DNA from: Nocardioides sp. dk884 | GTDB lineage: Bacteria; Actinomycetota; Actinomycetes; Propionibacteriales; Nocardioidaceae | Length of the DNA stretch: 64,000 nt | Direction of reading: 5' to 3' | Assembly (NCBI RefSeq): GCF_009557055.1 | Contig: NZ_CP045649.1 | Location: 1,897,501 to 1,961,500, forward strand | Shown here: positions 1 to 8,501 of the stretch, piece after piece | Layout: each line of letters begins with the position of its first letter | Position numbering within the stretch: the first letter of the stretch is position 1 | Program-made: the position numbers and the translations under genes | The notes under the pieces: generated by a model | What the model saw: the letters and a program-made list of their open reading frames with translations, nothing else | Database searches by the model: none | What the model was told of the DNA's origin: nothing

Positions 1-631
1 TCCCGTCGCCCAGGCGTTGGGTCTTCAGCCAGGTACGCCGCCGGGCGTGGCGCTCGGCCTCGCGCAGCCGGCGTTCCTCGAGCTGCTCGGCCCACGCGGG
101 TGCGACGACCTCGAGGATCCGCTCACCCAGTCGCTGCAACGCGCGGGGACCGAAGTCCGCGGCCTGCTCGACCAAGTGCACCTCTGCCCGGCCCAGCACC
201 TCGGACCACTCGGTGGCGGTGGCGTCGACCAGGGTGCCGGCGCCGGCGAGGTCGTCGAGGGCGGCGGCGATCACGTGGCCCTGGTCGAGGCTGAGGTGTC
301 CGGCCAGCAGCGCCTCGCCGAGGTGGTGGAAGTGCTGCTCGCAGGCGATCCCGAGCCGCTGCGCGCGCCGCGTCGTCCCGGACGATTCGTGGGTGCGGTG
401 GGTCAGCCAGGAGGCGACGTCGCGGTGCCCGTCGGCGTCGGCGACGTCCTCGGCACACGCGATCACCCGCGCCCGCAGCGCCTGCGCGCGAGAGCAGACC
501 TGCGCCATCATCAACAACGCCTGACGCTTCTCCGCCAGTGACAAGAACACCGGGTCCCGCGCCGCGAGCTTGTCGAGGAACTCGCTCACGCAGCCCACAT
601 CGGCGAGGTAGGGATGAGCCATTTCGGCCAT
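1..631 (-). CDS. DUF222 / 13E12-type HNH endonuclease family protein, N-terminal part (cut by window edge)
   Basis: Reading leftwards from an ATG at 631 the frame stays open to the window edge, giving about 210 residues without a stop. The product contains the arrangement typical of DUF222 proteins of the 13E12 repeat family: a helical N-terminus, a region around DQGHVIAAALDDL, and the segment GPRALQRLGERILEVVAP, which closely parallels the second copy at 8971-10239. The C-terminal HNH nuclease part would lie outside the window. A GGGAGG ribosome site sits 5 bases before the ATG, supporting this start. An SOS-box-like palindrome lies 50-65 bases upstream. Family members are generally annotated as HNH endonucleases, but their biological role is not established. 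Confidence 0.85.
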   Translation of the reverse strand, partial: MAEMAHPYLADVGCVSEFLDKLAARDPVFLSLAEKRQALLMMAQVCSRAQALRARVIACAEDVADADGHRDVASWLTHRTHESSGTTRRAQRLGIACEQHFHHLGEALLAGHLSLDQGHVIAAALDDLAGAGTLVDATATEWSEVLGRAEVHLVEQAADFGPRALQRLGERILEVVAPAWAEQLEERRLREAERHARRRTWLKTQRLGDG

Positions 632-680
632 CGGAGCCTCCCGAGATGGAGTGACGGGAACGGTGCCGCCAATGCCCTAA

Positions 681-696
681 TCGTACACCTGTTCGA
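681..696 (-). promoter_or_regulatory. LexA/SOS-box-like palindrome
   Basis: On the minus strand the site reads TCGAACAGGTGTACGA. It matches the actinobacterial LexA box TCGAAC-N4-GTTCGA at 11 of 12 defined positions (GTACGA instead of GTTCGA). It lies 50-65 bases upstream of the DUF222/HNH start at 631, in a promoter-like position. Members of the 13E12 family in mycobacteria are known to carry SOS boxes, so the placement is meaningful. Binding itself is inferred. Confidence 0.6.
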
Positions 697-868
697 CGAC
701 ATTCCGGGACGGCTGAGGGGCATCTGTGGAGTAGGCAACCGCCGCTCATGCAGGAAACGGAGCCGGGCCCGGGCCCGCCGCATAAAGACCCCGCTGACCA
801 GGTGCCACAGGTCACGAAACCCTCGATCACCGGACATGTGTCTCAGCAGCCACCTAGCCTGACAGGCG

Positions 869-1546
869 ATGAATGAGCAGCCCTCGAACCGCAGCCACGA
901 CCACGATCAGACGGGGGCACACGACATTCCGGCGCCCCCGCTTGCACCACCGACAAAGGTATGTCCCAAGTGCAGCGTCCAAACGCACACGAGTGGCGAC
1001 TTCTGCCCGCACTGCGGCGCCAGGTACGTCAGGCGACGCCGCCCCGAGCTCGGCCGGAAGGCAATCATCGGCATCGTCGCCGCCGCGGTCGTCCTCCTCG
1101 GAATCGGAGGCGGCATCGTGTGGAAGGTGCAGCACGACCGAGAACAGGAACGCAACGCTGAGGCCGCCGCCCTTGAAGCCGAGCGCGAGACTGCAGCGCG
1201 CGAGAGGGAGGAGAAGGCCGAGGCGGAGCGCGAAGCAGCCGAGGAGGCCGCGGCGCTCGAAACGGCCGAGCGGGCCGTTCGGACCAGCATCATCAAGCAG
1301 ATGCAGCAGTCGATCACGAAGGACGCCAAGGAGAAGGTCTCCGAGGGCGTTCTCGAGGGCCCGATCTACTACACCAACTGCGACCCTCTTGGCGGCGGCA
1401 GCGTCGACGACCTGACGGCATTGACAACCACCTTTGAGTGCCTCGCCGTGAACGAGAAGCTCGACGGCGGCCAGGTGCGCGGATGGGTGTTCAGCTCGAC
1501 GGTGAACTGGGACGAGGGCAGCTGGAGCTGGCACCTGGGCCGCTAA
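869..1546 (+). CDS. Zinc-ribbon, single-pass membrane protein with coiled-coil region
   Basis: A 225-residue protein. Residues about 32-52 form a zinc ribbon with two CxxC pairs (CPKC and CPHC). One hydrophobic segment follows at about 64-87 (IIGIVAAAVVLLGIGGGIV), then an Ala/Glu/Arg-rich helix of about 45 residues that looks like a coiled coil, then a globular C-terminus of about 95 residues ending in WSWHLGR. The ribbon is followed by Arg-rich sequence, so it should be cytoplasmic and the C-terminal domain outside. The C-terminal domain is not recognised. Third codon positions are visibly less GC-biased than in the genes further right, which fits horizontal origin. No operon partner is evident; function unknown. 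Confidence 0.8.
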   Translation: MNEQPSNRSHDHDQTGAHDIPAPPLAPPTKVCPKCSVQTHTSGDFCPHCGARYVRRRRPELGRKAIIGIVAAAVVLLGIGGGIVWKVQHDREQERNAEAAALEAERETAAREREEKAEAEREAAEEAAALETAERAVRTSIIKQMQQSITKDAKEKVSEGVLEGPIYYTNCDPLGGGSVDDLTALTTTFECLAVNEKLDGGQVRGWVFSSTVNWDEGSWSWHLGR

Positions 1547-1682
1547 CGTGCGCAGGCGTCGCGGGTGCCGCAGGCGGTGGACGACCTCGGCGGTCGGGTC
1601 ACCGAGCACTACCTGACGCCTTTGCTGGTGCTCGACCGCGTGGCGGCGCGGCGTACACCTGGGATGCGAGTAGACACCTCCC

Positions 1683-2396
1683 ATGGCTGATCCGGTGGAC
1701 ACGTCCCGCGTCGCTGACTACGACGACTTCGGCGCCGAGTACTCGGCTCGCAACGCGAACAGCCTCTTCAACGCCTACTACGAGCGCCCGGAGATGCTCC
1801 GTCTCGCCGGTGACGTCGCGGGCCTGCGGGTGCTCGACGCCGGGTGCGGGTCGGGGCCGCTGACGGAGGCGCTGCGGGACAAGGGCGCGGTGGTGTCCGG
1901 CTTCGACCTGAGCCCCGTCATGGTCGACCTGGCCCGCGAGCGGCTGGGCGAGGACGCGGACGTGCGGGTCGCCGACCTGGGCGCGCCGCTGCCCTATCCG
2001 GACGACGCCTTCGACCTCGTCGTCTCCTCGCTGGCGCTGCACTACGTCGAGGACTGGGACGCGGCACTCGCCGAGGTACGCCGGGTGCTCAGGCCAGGCG
2101 GTCGGCTCACCGTCTCGATCATCCATCCCACGGTCTATGTGGTCGGCTATCCGGACGCCGACTACTTCGCGCTCACCCAGTACTCCGAGGACTACGACTA
2201 CGGCGACCGGACCGTGTGGATGACCTACTGGCACCGGCCCCTGCAGGACGTCCTCAACGCCTTCATCGGCGCCGGCTTCACCATCAAGGCGGTCACCGAG
2301 CCGCCGCCCGCGGCCGACACCCCACCTGAGCTGGTGGCCGACCTGGACGGTCGCTCATTCATCTGCTTCCTGTTCGTCGACCTCGAGGCGGCCTGA
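1683..2396 (+). CDS. Class I SAM-dependent methyltransferase
   Basis: A 237-residue protein with the Rossmann-fold methyltransferase pattern: motif I VLDAGCGSGPLTEAL at about 49-63, an acidic residue ending the second strand in VSGFDLSPVMVD, motif II/III around DDAFDLVVSSLALHYVEDW, and LRPGGRL after it. This is the Methyltransf_11/UbiE-like layout. The C-terminal portion with several Tyr residues (QYSEDYDYGDRTVWM) is like small-molecule methyltransferases that follow this fold. The substrate cannot be told from sequence or neighbours. The gene is monocistronic as far as can be seen. Confidence 0.9.
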   Translation: MADPVDTSRVADYDDFGAEYSARNANSLFNAYYERPEMLRLAGDVAGLRVLDAGCGSGPLTEALRDKGAVVSGFDLSPVMVDLARERLGEDADVRVADLGAPLPYPDDAFDLVVSSLALHYVEDWDAALAEVRRVLRPGGRLTVSIIHPTVYVVGYPDADYFALTQYSEDYDYGDRTVWMTYWHRPLQDVLNAFIGAGFTIKAVTEPPPAADTPPELVADLDGRSFICFLFVDLEAA

Positions 2397-2506
2397 GGGC
2401 ACATTCGAGCGTCGCCGCTGACACCCGAATCTGCCGCGATCCGCGCTCGTCGGGTCGTTGAGCAATTGACGCGCATTCAGATGTTCAAGGTGCGAGGCTC
2501 ACCCAC

Positions 2507-3223
2507 GTGACCAGAGCAAGTAGGCGGGATGAGGGGCGGCGTCGATCAGAGCGACCCGACCAAGGCGACTTGTCCATCGTGGAGCGGCAGTTAGAAGCCG
2601 TGCGCCGGGCTTCCGCAGTGGTCGACGTCCCCGGTACCCCCCTGAGCCTGCGCCTCGACCGCGCGGAAGTCGTCGCCGACCGGGTGCGGCTGCGGTGGTC
2701 ATTCGTCGACCCTGAGGTGCTACCAGGCGATCGTGAGTCTCATAACCGCCGGATCCGCGGCGAGCTCGAGGTTCCGCTGAGCCAAGCCCATGACGAGACC
2801 GCTTCAGGGTGGTGGGCGGACGTTCAGCTCGCGGCGGCGCGTCGCTACAAGCAGCAGATCGACGCCGATTGGAGTCCCGGCGAGCCTTACGTCCGCCGGA
2901 TATGGTCCGTCGACGAGGCCTGGCAAGCACTGCTAGACCACCTCGGAAGACACGCCGACGTCCACGACGACAAGGGCGGAATCCGTGTGGTGAGGGGAAC
3001 CGAGCAGACCACTTACCGAATCGACCCCGCCGACTGGGCCGCGTACCTCACCGGCCCAGAAGCCGCTGAGTCGACGGGCGACGGCGATATCGTGCCCGTC
3101 GGCACCCCGCTGTCCGAGGGGATTCCCGTGTGGGTGGCCGACGAACTCCTCGAGGTCACCGGCTCATGGGAGCCCGCTGTCGTCGAACTGGTGAACGGCG
3201 AGCTGGTCGGCCGCGATGACTGA
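2507..3223 (+). CDS. Hypothetical protein
   Basis: A 238-residue soluble protein from a GTG start. No signal peptide, membrane segment or family motif is recognised. The middle is rich in charged residues and Trp (SGWWADVQLAAARRYKQ) and the C-terminus is acidic, with repeated VWVADELLEVTGSW-like hydrophobic stretches. The start is uncertain: no strong ribosome site precedes the GTG, and internal starts exist. Codon use is less GC-extreme than in most of the window, as for the zinc-ribbon protein upstream. Confidence 0.55.
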   Translation: MTRASRRDEGRRRSERPDQGDLSIVERQLEAVRRASAVVDVPGTPLSLRLDRAEVVADRVRLRWSFVDPEVLPGDRESHNRRIRGELEVPLSQAHDETASGWWADVQLAAARRYKQQIDADWSPGEPYVRRIWSVDEAWQALLDHLGRHADVHDDKGGIRVVRGTEQTTYRIDPADWAAYLTGPEAAESTGDGDIVPVGTPLSEGIPVWVADELLEVTGSWEPAVVELVNGELVGRDD

Positions 3224-3235
3224 TCGGCGACGTGA

Positions 3236-3754
3236 CTAGCCGTCGGCCTCGAGTCGGGCGACGAACGGCACCACCGTGCGCTCGACAAGGGACCGACGCT
3301 CCGAGTGCGGCAGCATCAGGCACTGGAGGGTGACGCCGTCGATCAGCGCGAAGAGCTGGGCGGCCGCGTGGTCCGACAGGCCCTGGTCGGTGAACCACTG
3401 CCGCAGCTCCTCGTCGAGCCGAGCCGAGGTCGCCGCCAGATCCGCGTCGACTGCCGCGATGGCCGCGTAGGCGAGCCAGACGCGGGCCCGGCGCTCGCGT
3501 GGACCGTCCAGCGGCAGCCACTGCTCCACGACACCCATCAGCGTGGTGGGGTTCGCGGCCGCGATGTCGGCGAGGAGCTGTTCGCCTGCGTGGTCGAAGG
3601 CGGCACGCACCAGCTCGCTCTTCGTGCGGTAGTAGTACTGCACCTGCGCCGGAGACACGTCCGCGGCCGCGGCAACGCTGCGGACGCTGAGCGCGCCGAC
3701 GCCCTGCTCGGCGAGCACCGCCAGCACGCCGTCGAGCACGCGGGAGGCGCTCAT
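3236..3754 (-). CDS. TetR-family transcriptional regulator
   Basis: A 172-residue protein. The N-terminal helix-turn-helix fits TetR: GALSVRSVAAAADVSPAQVQ followed by YYYRTKSELVRAAF, the usual Y-x-F/Y-x-x-K-x-x-L end of the DNA-binding domain. The rest is a helical ligand-binding domain. The ATG at 3754 overlaps the stop of the small membrane protein upstream by four bases (ATGA), so the two are translationally coupled. A 9+9 inverted repeat upstream of the pair is the likely operator, implying autoregulation. The ligand is unknown. At 172 residues it is slightly short because it begins directly at helix 1. Confidence 0.88.
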   Translation of the reverse strand: MSASRVLDGVLAVLAEQGVGALSVRSVAAAADVSPAQVQYYYRTKSELVRAAFDHAGEQLLADIAAANPTTLMGVVEQWLPLDGPRERRARVWLAYAAIAAVDADLAATSARLDEELRQWFTDQGLSDHAAAQLFALIDGVTLQCLMLPHSERRSLVERTVVPFVARLEADG

Positions 3755-3951
3755 CGGTCCTGTGGCCGCCGCGACCGGAGGATCGACCACCCGGTCACGA
3801 CGAGCTCGATCAGGCCGAGCACCGCGATCACGAGACCGGCCTGACGCAGGCCGATCACCGGGGTCTCGACGTCGTGGAACGCGAAGAACATCACCAGACC
3901 GCCGAGGGTCATGACCGCGCCGATGCACAGGTCCCGTGAATGTCTGCTCAT
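3751..3951 (-). CDS. Small two-helix membrane protein coupled to TetR regulator
   Basis: A 66-residue protein with two hydrophobic segments, about 9-25 (IGAVMTLGGLVMFFAF) and about 37-55 (GLVIAVLGLIELVVTGW), and a basic C-terminus, so both ends should be cytoplasmic. An AAGGAG ribosome site lies 6 bases upstream of the ATG at 3951. The stop overlaps the start of the TetR gene. Such small membrane proteins next to TetR regulators are often annotated DUF-type proteins; no function is assigned here. Confidence 0.75.
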   Translation of the reverse strand: MSRHSRDLCIGAVMTLGGLVMFFAFHDVETPVIGLRQAGLVIAVLGLIELVVTGWSILRSRRPQDR

Positions 3952-3963
3952 GCCGCGCTCCTT

Positions 3964-3985
3964 GTCCTATACGAATGTATAGGAC
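3964..3985 (-). promoter_or_regulatory. Inverted-repeat operator of the TetR operon
   Basis: A perfect palindrome with 9-base arms, GTCCTATAC and GTATAGGAC, around a GAAT centre. It lies 13 bases before the ATG of the first gene of the operon. On the minus strand it contains TATACA, a good -10 hexamer, so a bound repressor would cover the core promoter. Size and symmetry suit a TetR dimer. Binding is inferred. Confidence 0.75.
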
Positions 3986-4150
3986 GAACGTACGACATCG
4001 GCCGTTCGCGCACAAGCGCCCGGTCGACCCGCACGGGGCCGCGCGTCAGGGTGCAGCCATCGAAGGCCACCTCGAGGTGATCCGGTATCGGCGGCATGAG
4101 GGGCATCCTGCATCGGCCACTGGCAGGCCACCGCCGTTCCTCCAATGCAA

Positions 4151-4185
4151 CAGCTCCGCACCGGATCCGATCCGGTGCGGAGCTG
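4151..4185 (-). terminator. Hairpin terminator after the MFS gene
   Basis: A perfect inverted repeat with 17-base arms (CAGCTCCGCACCGGATC and its complement) and one central base, lying 22 bases beyond the stop of the MFS exporter. There is no long U-tract, as is common in high-GC actinobacteria. It separates the exporter from the TetR operon downstream. Confidence 0.8.
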
Positions 4186-4206
4186 AGCGGTACGACGAAG
4201 CGGACC

Positions 4207-5649
4207 TCAGTGCGCGGCGACCACCGCATCGGTCGGCGGCGTGAGCGCGGCCTTGGGGCCACGGATCAGCGCGAACGAGGTGACGGCACCCAGCACCATC
4301 ACCCAGGCCGCGGCGAACAGGACGTCGCCGTACGCGCCGGCGAGCGCGGGCATCCGCGCCGTGCCCGAGGCCAGGGCGTCGGTCACCGAGGAGGTGTAGA
4401 GCGCGGTGAACACCGCGACCGCGATGGACCCGCCGACGTGCATCGAGGCGTTGGCGAGCGCGGAGGCGACACCGGCGTCGTGCGGGTCGACGCCGGCCAG
4501 GGCGAGGTTCTGCAGCGGCACGAAGATCAGCGAGAAGCCGAGGCCCATCACGACCATGCCGGGGAGCACCTCGGACCAGTAGCTGCCTTCGGCGGTGATG
4601 CCGCTGAGGAAGAACAGCCCGGCCGCCACGAGGAGCGGGCCGACGGTGAGCACCACCCGCGGGCCGAAGGTGGTGAAGAGCTTCGTCGAGATCGGCGCGG
4701 TCGCCATGATGACGACCGTCATCGCGACGTTGCCGAAGCCGGCAGCGACGGGGCTCAAGCCCAGCACGATCTGGAAGTGGAAGGTCAGGTAGAGCATCGC
4801 GCCGACCATGACCACGCCGACGAAGGCCTGCAGGAGGAACGCGCCGCCGCGCACCCGGTCGCGGACCACGCGCAGGGGCAGCAGCGGGTGGGAGGTGCGG
4901 CCCTGCCACCACACGAAGACGGCCAGCAGCACGCCGCCGACGGCCAGGAAGCCGATCGTGTCGCTCTCGCCCCAGCCGTGCTCGGCGCGCGCGAAGCCGT
5001 AGATCAGCGCGCCGAGGCCCAGCGCGACGGTGACGGTGCCGAGCACGTCGTAGCGGGTGTCGCCCTCGGCCTTGCTCTCGACGAGCAGCAGCTTGCCGCC
5101 GATCAGGCCGGCGACGACGAAGAAGATGTTCACCAGCAGGCACCAGCGCCAGTCGGCGTACTGGGTCAGCACCCCGCCGAGCAGGAAGCCGAACGCCGCG
5201 CCGGTGCCGGCGATGATGCCGAACACCGCGAAGGCAACGTTGCGGTCGCGACCGCTGGGGAACAGGACGGCGACCATCGCCAGGGCGGCGGGTGCGAGCA
5301 GCGCCGCGAACACGCCCTGCAGGCCGCGGGCGGCGATGAGCTCACCGCCCGACTGCGCCAGGCCGCCCCACACCGAGGCCGCGCCGAACCCGACCATGCC
5401 GACCATGAAGGTGCGCTTGCGGCCCCAGTAGTCAGCGATTCGCCCGCCGAGCAGCAGCAGCGCGGAGAACGTGACGGCGTACGCCGTGACGACCCACTGG
5501 CGTTGGCCGTCGTCGATGCCGAGGTCGGCCTGGGCGGCGGGCAGCGCGATCGCGACGATCGTGCCGTCGAGGACGACCATCAGCTGGGTCAGGCCGAGTA
5601 CGACGAGGGCCCACCAGCGGGTGCTGGGGGAGGGTGGGGATGAGGACAT
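4207..5649 (-). CDS. MFS drug/metabolite exporter, DHA2 (14-helix) type
   Basis: A 480-residue integral membrane protein with roughly 14 hydrophobic segments. The first helices carry the DHA2 signatures LDGTIVAIALPAAQADLG (motif D1-like) and GRIADYWGRKR (motif A, between helices 2 and 3). This is the EmrB/QacA group of proton-coupled exporters. The start at 5649 (MSSSPPSPS) is chosen because the hydrophobic domain begins shortly after it and a GGAG lies upstream; a longer in-frame extension has no membrane-protein character. The substrate is unknown. The TetR operon downstream is separated by a strong terminator and its operator is not repeated in front of this gene, so control by that TetR is not supported by sequence. 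Confidence 0.9.
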   Translation of the reverse strand: MSSSPPSPSTRWWALVVLGLTQLMVVLDGTIVAIALPAAQADLGIDDGQRQWVVTAYAVTFSALLLLGGRIADYWGRKRTFMVGMVGFGAASVWGGLAQSGGELIAARGLQGVFAALLAPAALAMVAVLFPSGRDRNVAFAVFGIIAGTGAAFGFLLGGVLTQYADWRWCLLVNIFFVVAGLIGGKLLLVESKAEGDTRYDVLGTVTVALGLGALIYGFARAEHGWGESDTIGFLAVGGVLLAVFVWWQGRTSHPLLPLRVVRDRVRGGAFLLQAFVGVVMVGAMLYLTFHFQIVLGLSPVAAGFGNVAMTVVIMATAPISTKLFTTFGPRVVLTVGPLLVAAGLFFLSGITAEGSYWSEVLPGMVVMGLGFSLIFVPLQNLALAGVDPHDAGVASALANASMHVGGSIAVAVFTALYTSSVTDALASGTARMPALAGAYGDVLFAAAWVMVLGAVTSFALIRGPKAALTPPTDAVVAAH

Positions 5650-5912
5650 GCAGGAAGCTCCAGAGGATCCAAGGGGGCTCTGGAGGTTTCCAGCCTCGGA
5701 CCGCCGGCGCGGAAAGCGCACGTTCGCCTCACCCGGTCCGTCCCGGGTCAGAAGCCTGAACTCTACGCAGCGCGCGCCCCCGGGCCCGTGCCAGCGCGAG
5801 GGTGACCTGTGCAACAGACTCCCGGGTTTAGGGAAGGGAACAGGGCCATCGCGTCTCGAAAACCGGGCTTCAGCGGGGTCTAATCAGGTCGCGATCTGTA
5901 TACGGTGCTGAC

Positions 5913-6701
5913 ATGAGCACCCGAAAGATCGCCATCGCCTTGGGCGCGGCCGCCGTCGTCCTCGGCGCCGCAGGCTGCGCCAAGGACGACACCACCACCA
6001 CGACCGAGTCCGGCGCCAAGCTCGTCTCCGACGGCACGCTGACGATCTGCACCCACCTGCCCTACAAGCCCTTCGAGTTCCAGGAGGGGGGCAAGGTCGT
6101 CGGCTTCGACCCCGACGTGCTCCAGATCGCCGCCGAAGCGGAGGGCTGGGACACCGAGATCGTCGACATCGGCTGGGAGACCATCGTCTCCGGCGAGGCG
6201 CTCAACACCGGCAAGTGCGACGTCGCCGCGGGGGCCATGACGATCACGCCCGAGCGGGAGGCGGTCATGGACTTCACCGACCCCTACTTCGAGGCCACCC
6301 AGGCGTTGATCACCCAGACCGACTCCGGCATCTCCTCCCTCGACGACCTGGCCGGCAAGACCATCGCGGTGCAGGACGGCACGACCGGCGCGGACTACAT
6401 GCGCGACAACGCACCGGACGACGCGGAGATCATCTCCTTCGAGGACTCCCAGCTGATGCAGCAGGCGGTCAAGACCGGCAAGGCCGATGCGGGAGTCAAC
6501 GACAACGGCCTGCTCAACTACTTCGCCAGCCAGAACCCGGACGTCGAGGTGGTCGACGAGTTCACCACCGACGAGGCCTACGGCTTCTCGGTGAAGAAGG
6601 ACGACAACGACGAGCTGCTCACGATCATCAACGACGCGATCGCCAGCGACGACTACGACAAGGTCTACGAGAAGTGGTTCGGCAAGGCGCCGACCCAGTG
6701 A
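5913..6701 (+). CDS. Amino-acid ABC transporter substrate-binding lipoprotein
   Basis: A 262-residue SBP_bac_3 (family 3) binding protein. The N-terminus is a lipoprotein signal ending in LGAAGC at about residue 22, followed by an acidic/Thr linker. Family motifs are visible: FEFQEGGKVVGFDPDVL, the GKCDVAAGAMTITPER core, MDFTDPYFEATQ, and LAGKTIAVQDGTTG. These bind polar or charged amino acids such as Glu, Gln, Asp or Arg; the exact ligand cannot be called. It heads an operon with a permease and ATPase. A TATACG hexamer at 5899-5904 lies so close to the ATG that the transcript may have a very short leader or none. Confidence 0.92.
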   Translation: MSTRKIAIALGAAAVVLGAAGCAKDDTTTTTESGAKLVSDGTLTICTHLPYKPFEFQEGGKVVGFDPDVLQIAAEAEGWDTEIVDIGWETIVSGEALNTGKCDVAAGAMTITPEREAVMDFTDPYFEATQALITQTDSGISSLDDLAGKTIAVQDGTTGADYMRDNAPDDAEIISFEDSQLMQQAVKTGKADAGVNDNGLLNYFASQNPDVEVVDEFTTDEAYGFSVKKDDNDELLTIINDAIASDDYDKVYEKWFGKAPTQ

Positions 6702-6748
6702 GCGCGCCACAGCGTCTCCCCGTTTCGCTCGCCGTGAGGGACTGAACC

Positions 6749-7540
6749 GTGGCGAGTCCCCGACAGCGCGCCGCGAGGTGGCGCGCCGTCCAGTACGCCG
6801 TACTCGTGCTCATCCTCGTCGCGATCGGCTTCCTCGCCGACTGGGGTGAGCTGCGTCGCGCGTTCTTCGACTGGGAACTGGTGAAGGAGCAGTTCCCCGA
6901 CGTCATCACGATCGCGCTGAAGAACACGATCATCTACACCGCCTGCGGCTTCGCGTTCGGTCTCGTGCTCGGCCTGATCCTGGCGCTGATGCGGCTGTCC
7001 AGCATCGGGCCGTACCGCTGGATCTCCACCGGGATCATCGAGCTGTTCCGCGGGCTCCCGGCGCTGGTCGTCTTCATCTCGCTCAGCACCGGCTTCAGCC
7101 TGGCGTTCCCCGATCGGGAGATCCCGTTCGGCAACCTCGGGATCGTGACCCTGGCGCTCGGCCTGGTTGGCGGCGCCTACATGGCCGAGACCATCCGGGC
7201 CGGCATCCAGGCGGTGCCCCGCGGGCAGATGGAGGCGGCGCGGTCGCTGGGCATGTCCCACTCGCGCGCGATGGTCAGCGTGGTGATCCCGCAGGCGTTC
7301 CGGATCATTCTGCCGCCGCTGACCAACGAGCTGATCCTGCTCACCAAGGACTCCTCGCTGATCTACCTCCTCGGGCTCGCGCTGAGCGGCTACGAGCTCA
7401 CCAAGTTCGGCCGTGAGGCGATGAACGCCAACGCCAACATGACCCCGATCATCGTGGTCGGCCTGTGCTACCTGCTGATCACGGTGCCGCTGTCGATCGT
7501 CGTACGTCGCATGGAGAGCCGTGCGGAGAGGGCCCGCTGA
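6749..7540 (+). CDS. Amino-acid ABC transporter permease (HisM/GlnP type)
   Basis: A 263-residue inner-membrane permease from a GTG start. It has about five hydrophobic segments and the EAA-loop signature of the family, seen as [17 protein letters not shown] followed by [17 protein letters not shown]. The segment [13 protein letters not shown] is also characteristic of polar amino-acid permeases. It lies 47 bases after the binding protein, and its stop overlaps the start of the ATPase gene. Only one permease gene is present, so a homodimeric channel is expected. Confidence 0.93.
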   Translation: MASPRQRAARWRAVQYAVLVLILVAIGFLADWGELRRAFFDWELVKEQFPDVITIALKNTIIYTACGFAFGLVLGLILALMRLSSIGPYRWISTGIIELFRGLPALVVFISLSTGFSLAFPDREIPFGNLGIVTLALGLVGGAYMAETIRAGIQAVPRGQMEAARSLGMSHSRAMVSVVIPQAFRIILPPLTNELILLTKDSSLIYLLGLALSGYELTKFGREAMNANANMTPIIVVGLCYLLITVPLSIVVRRMESRAERAR

Positions 7541-8301
7541 TGAGCATCGGACACAACGGCGCCGGGCGCAGCGACGCTGCGATCGACGTGCAGGACCTGC
7601 ACAAGTACTTCGGCGACAACCAGGTGCTGAAGGGCATCGACTTCCACGTCGGCAACGGTCAGGTGGTGTGCGTCATCGGTCCCTCGGGGTCGGGCAAGTC
7701 GACGCTGCTGCGCTGCGTGAACCTGCTGGAGGTCCCCACCAAGGGCAAGATCCTGATCGAGGGGGAGGAGATCACCGACCCCGACGCCGACGTGGACAAG
7801 CTCCGCTCGCGCATCGGGATGGTCTTCCAGCAGTTCAACCTGTTCCCGCACATGACGGTGCTGCGCAACCTCACCATCGCCCAGCAGAAGGTCGCGCACC
7901 GTCACAAGGACGAGGCGGTCGAGATCGCCCGGGCCAACCTCGCGAAGGTCGGGCTGGCCGAGAAGGAGTCGGCGTACCCCGCGCACCTCTCGGGCGGGCA
8001 GATGCAGCGCGTGGCGATCGCGCGGGCGCTGTCGATGCAGCCGGACATGATGCTCTTCGACGAGCCCACCTCCGCGCTCGACCCCGAGCTGGTCGGCGAC
8101 GTCCTGGCGGTCATGAAGGACCTCGCGGCCGAGGGCATGACGATGATGGTCGTCACCCACGAGATGGGCTTCGCCCGTGAGGTCGGCGACAAGCTGGTCT
8201 TCATGGACGACGGTGTGATCCTCGAGGAGGGCGACCCCGCCGAGGTGCTGGCCGCCCCGCAGCACGAGCGGACCCGGTCGTTCCTGTCGAAGGTGCTGTG
8301 A
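7540..8301 (+). CDS. Amino-acid ABC transporter ATP-binding protein (GlnQ type)
   Basis: A 253-residue ATPase. Walker [11 protein letters not shown]-loop [11 protein letters not shown], signature [15 protein letters not shown], Walker [14 protein letters not shown] and H-loop VVTHEMGFA are all intact. The Q-loop sequence and [13 protein letters not shown] at the C-terminus are typical of polar amino-acid transporters. The ATG overlaps the permease stop (ATGA). It completes a three-gene importer with the two genes upstream. Confidence 0.95.
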   Translation: MSIGHNGAGRSDAAIDVQDLHKYFGDNQVLKGIDFHVGNGQVVCVIGPSGSGKSTLLRCVNLLEVPTKGKILIEGEEITDPDADVDKLRSRIGMVFQQFNLFPHMTVLRNLTIAQQKVAHRHKDEAVEIARANLAKVGLAEKESAYPAHLSGGQMQRVAIARALSMQPDMMLFDEPTSALDPELVGDVLAVMKDLAAEGMTMMVVTHEMGFAREVGDKLVFMDDGVILEEGDPAEVLAAPQHERTRSFLSKVL

Positions 8302-8501
8302 GGCAGCGCGCAGGAGGGCGTCGGTCTCGGCCTGGCCGTCGCCCTCCTCGCCACGCTCGCCACGCTCGCCGGTGACGGGCGCGAGGCGGGCCCGGGTGGC
8401 CTCGCTCATCGCGTCAGTCCCGTCTGCGCCGTGGTTGCCGGCCGGCAGCATGGCGGAGGTGTGGGCTGGTCGGGCGTGCGCCGTTCCGGACCCGCATCAT
8501 C

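Noticed and set aside
4207..5649. MFS exporter as siderophore exporter
   Set aside because: It lies 18 kb from the siderophore genes, has no iron box, and its sequence gives only DHA2-type assignment.
5650..5912. Riboswitch or attenuator in the divergent gap before the amino-acid transporter
   Set aside because: Small GC-rich inverted repeats exist, but none forms a recognisable riboswitch core or an anti-terminator arrangement.
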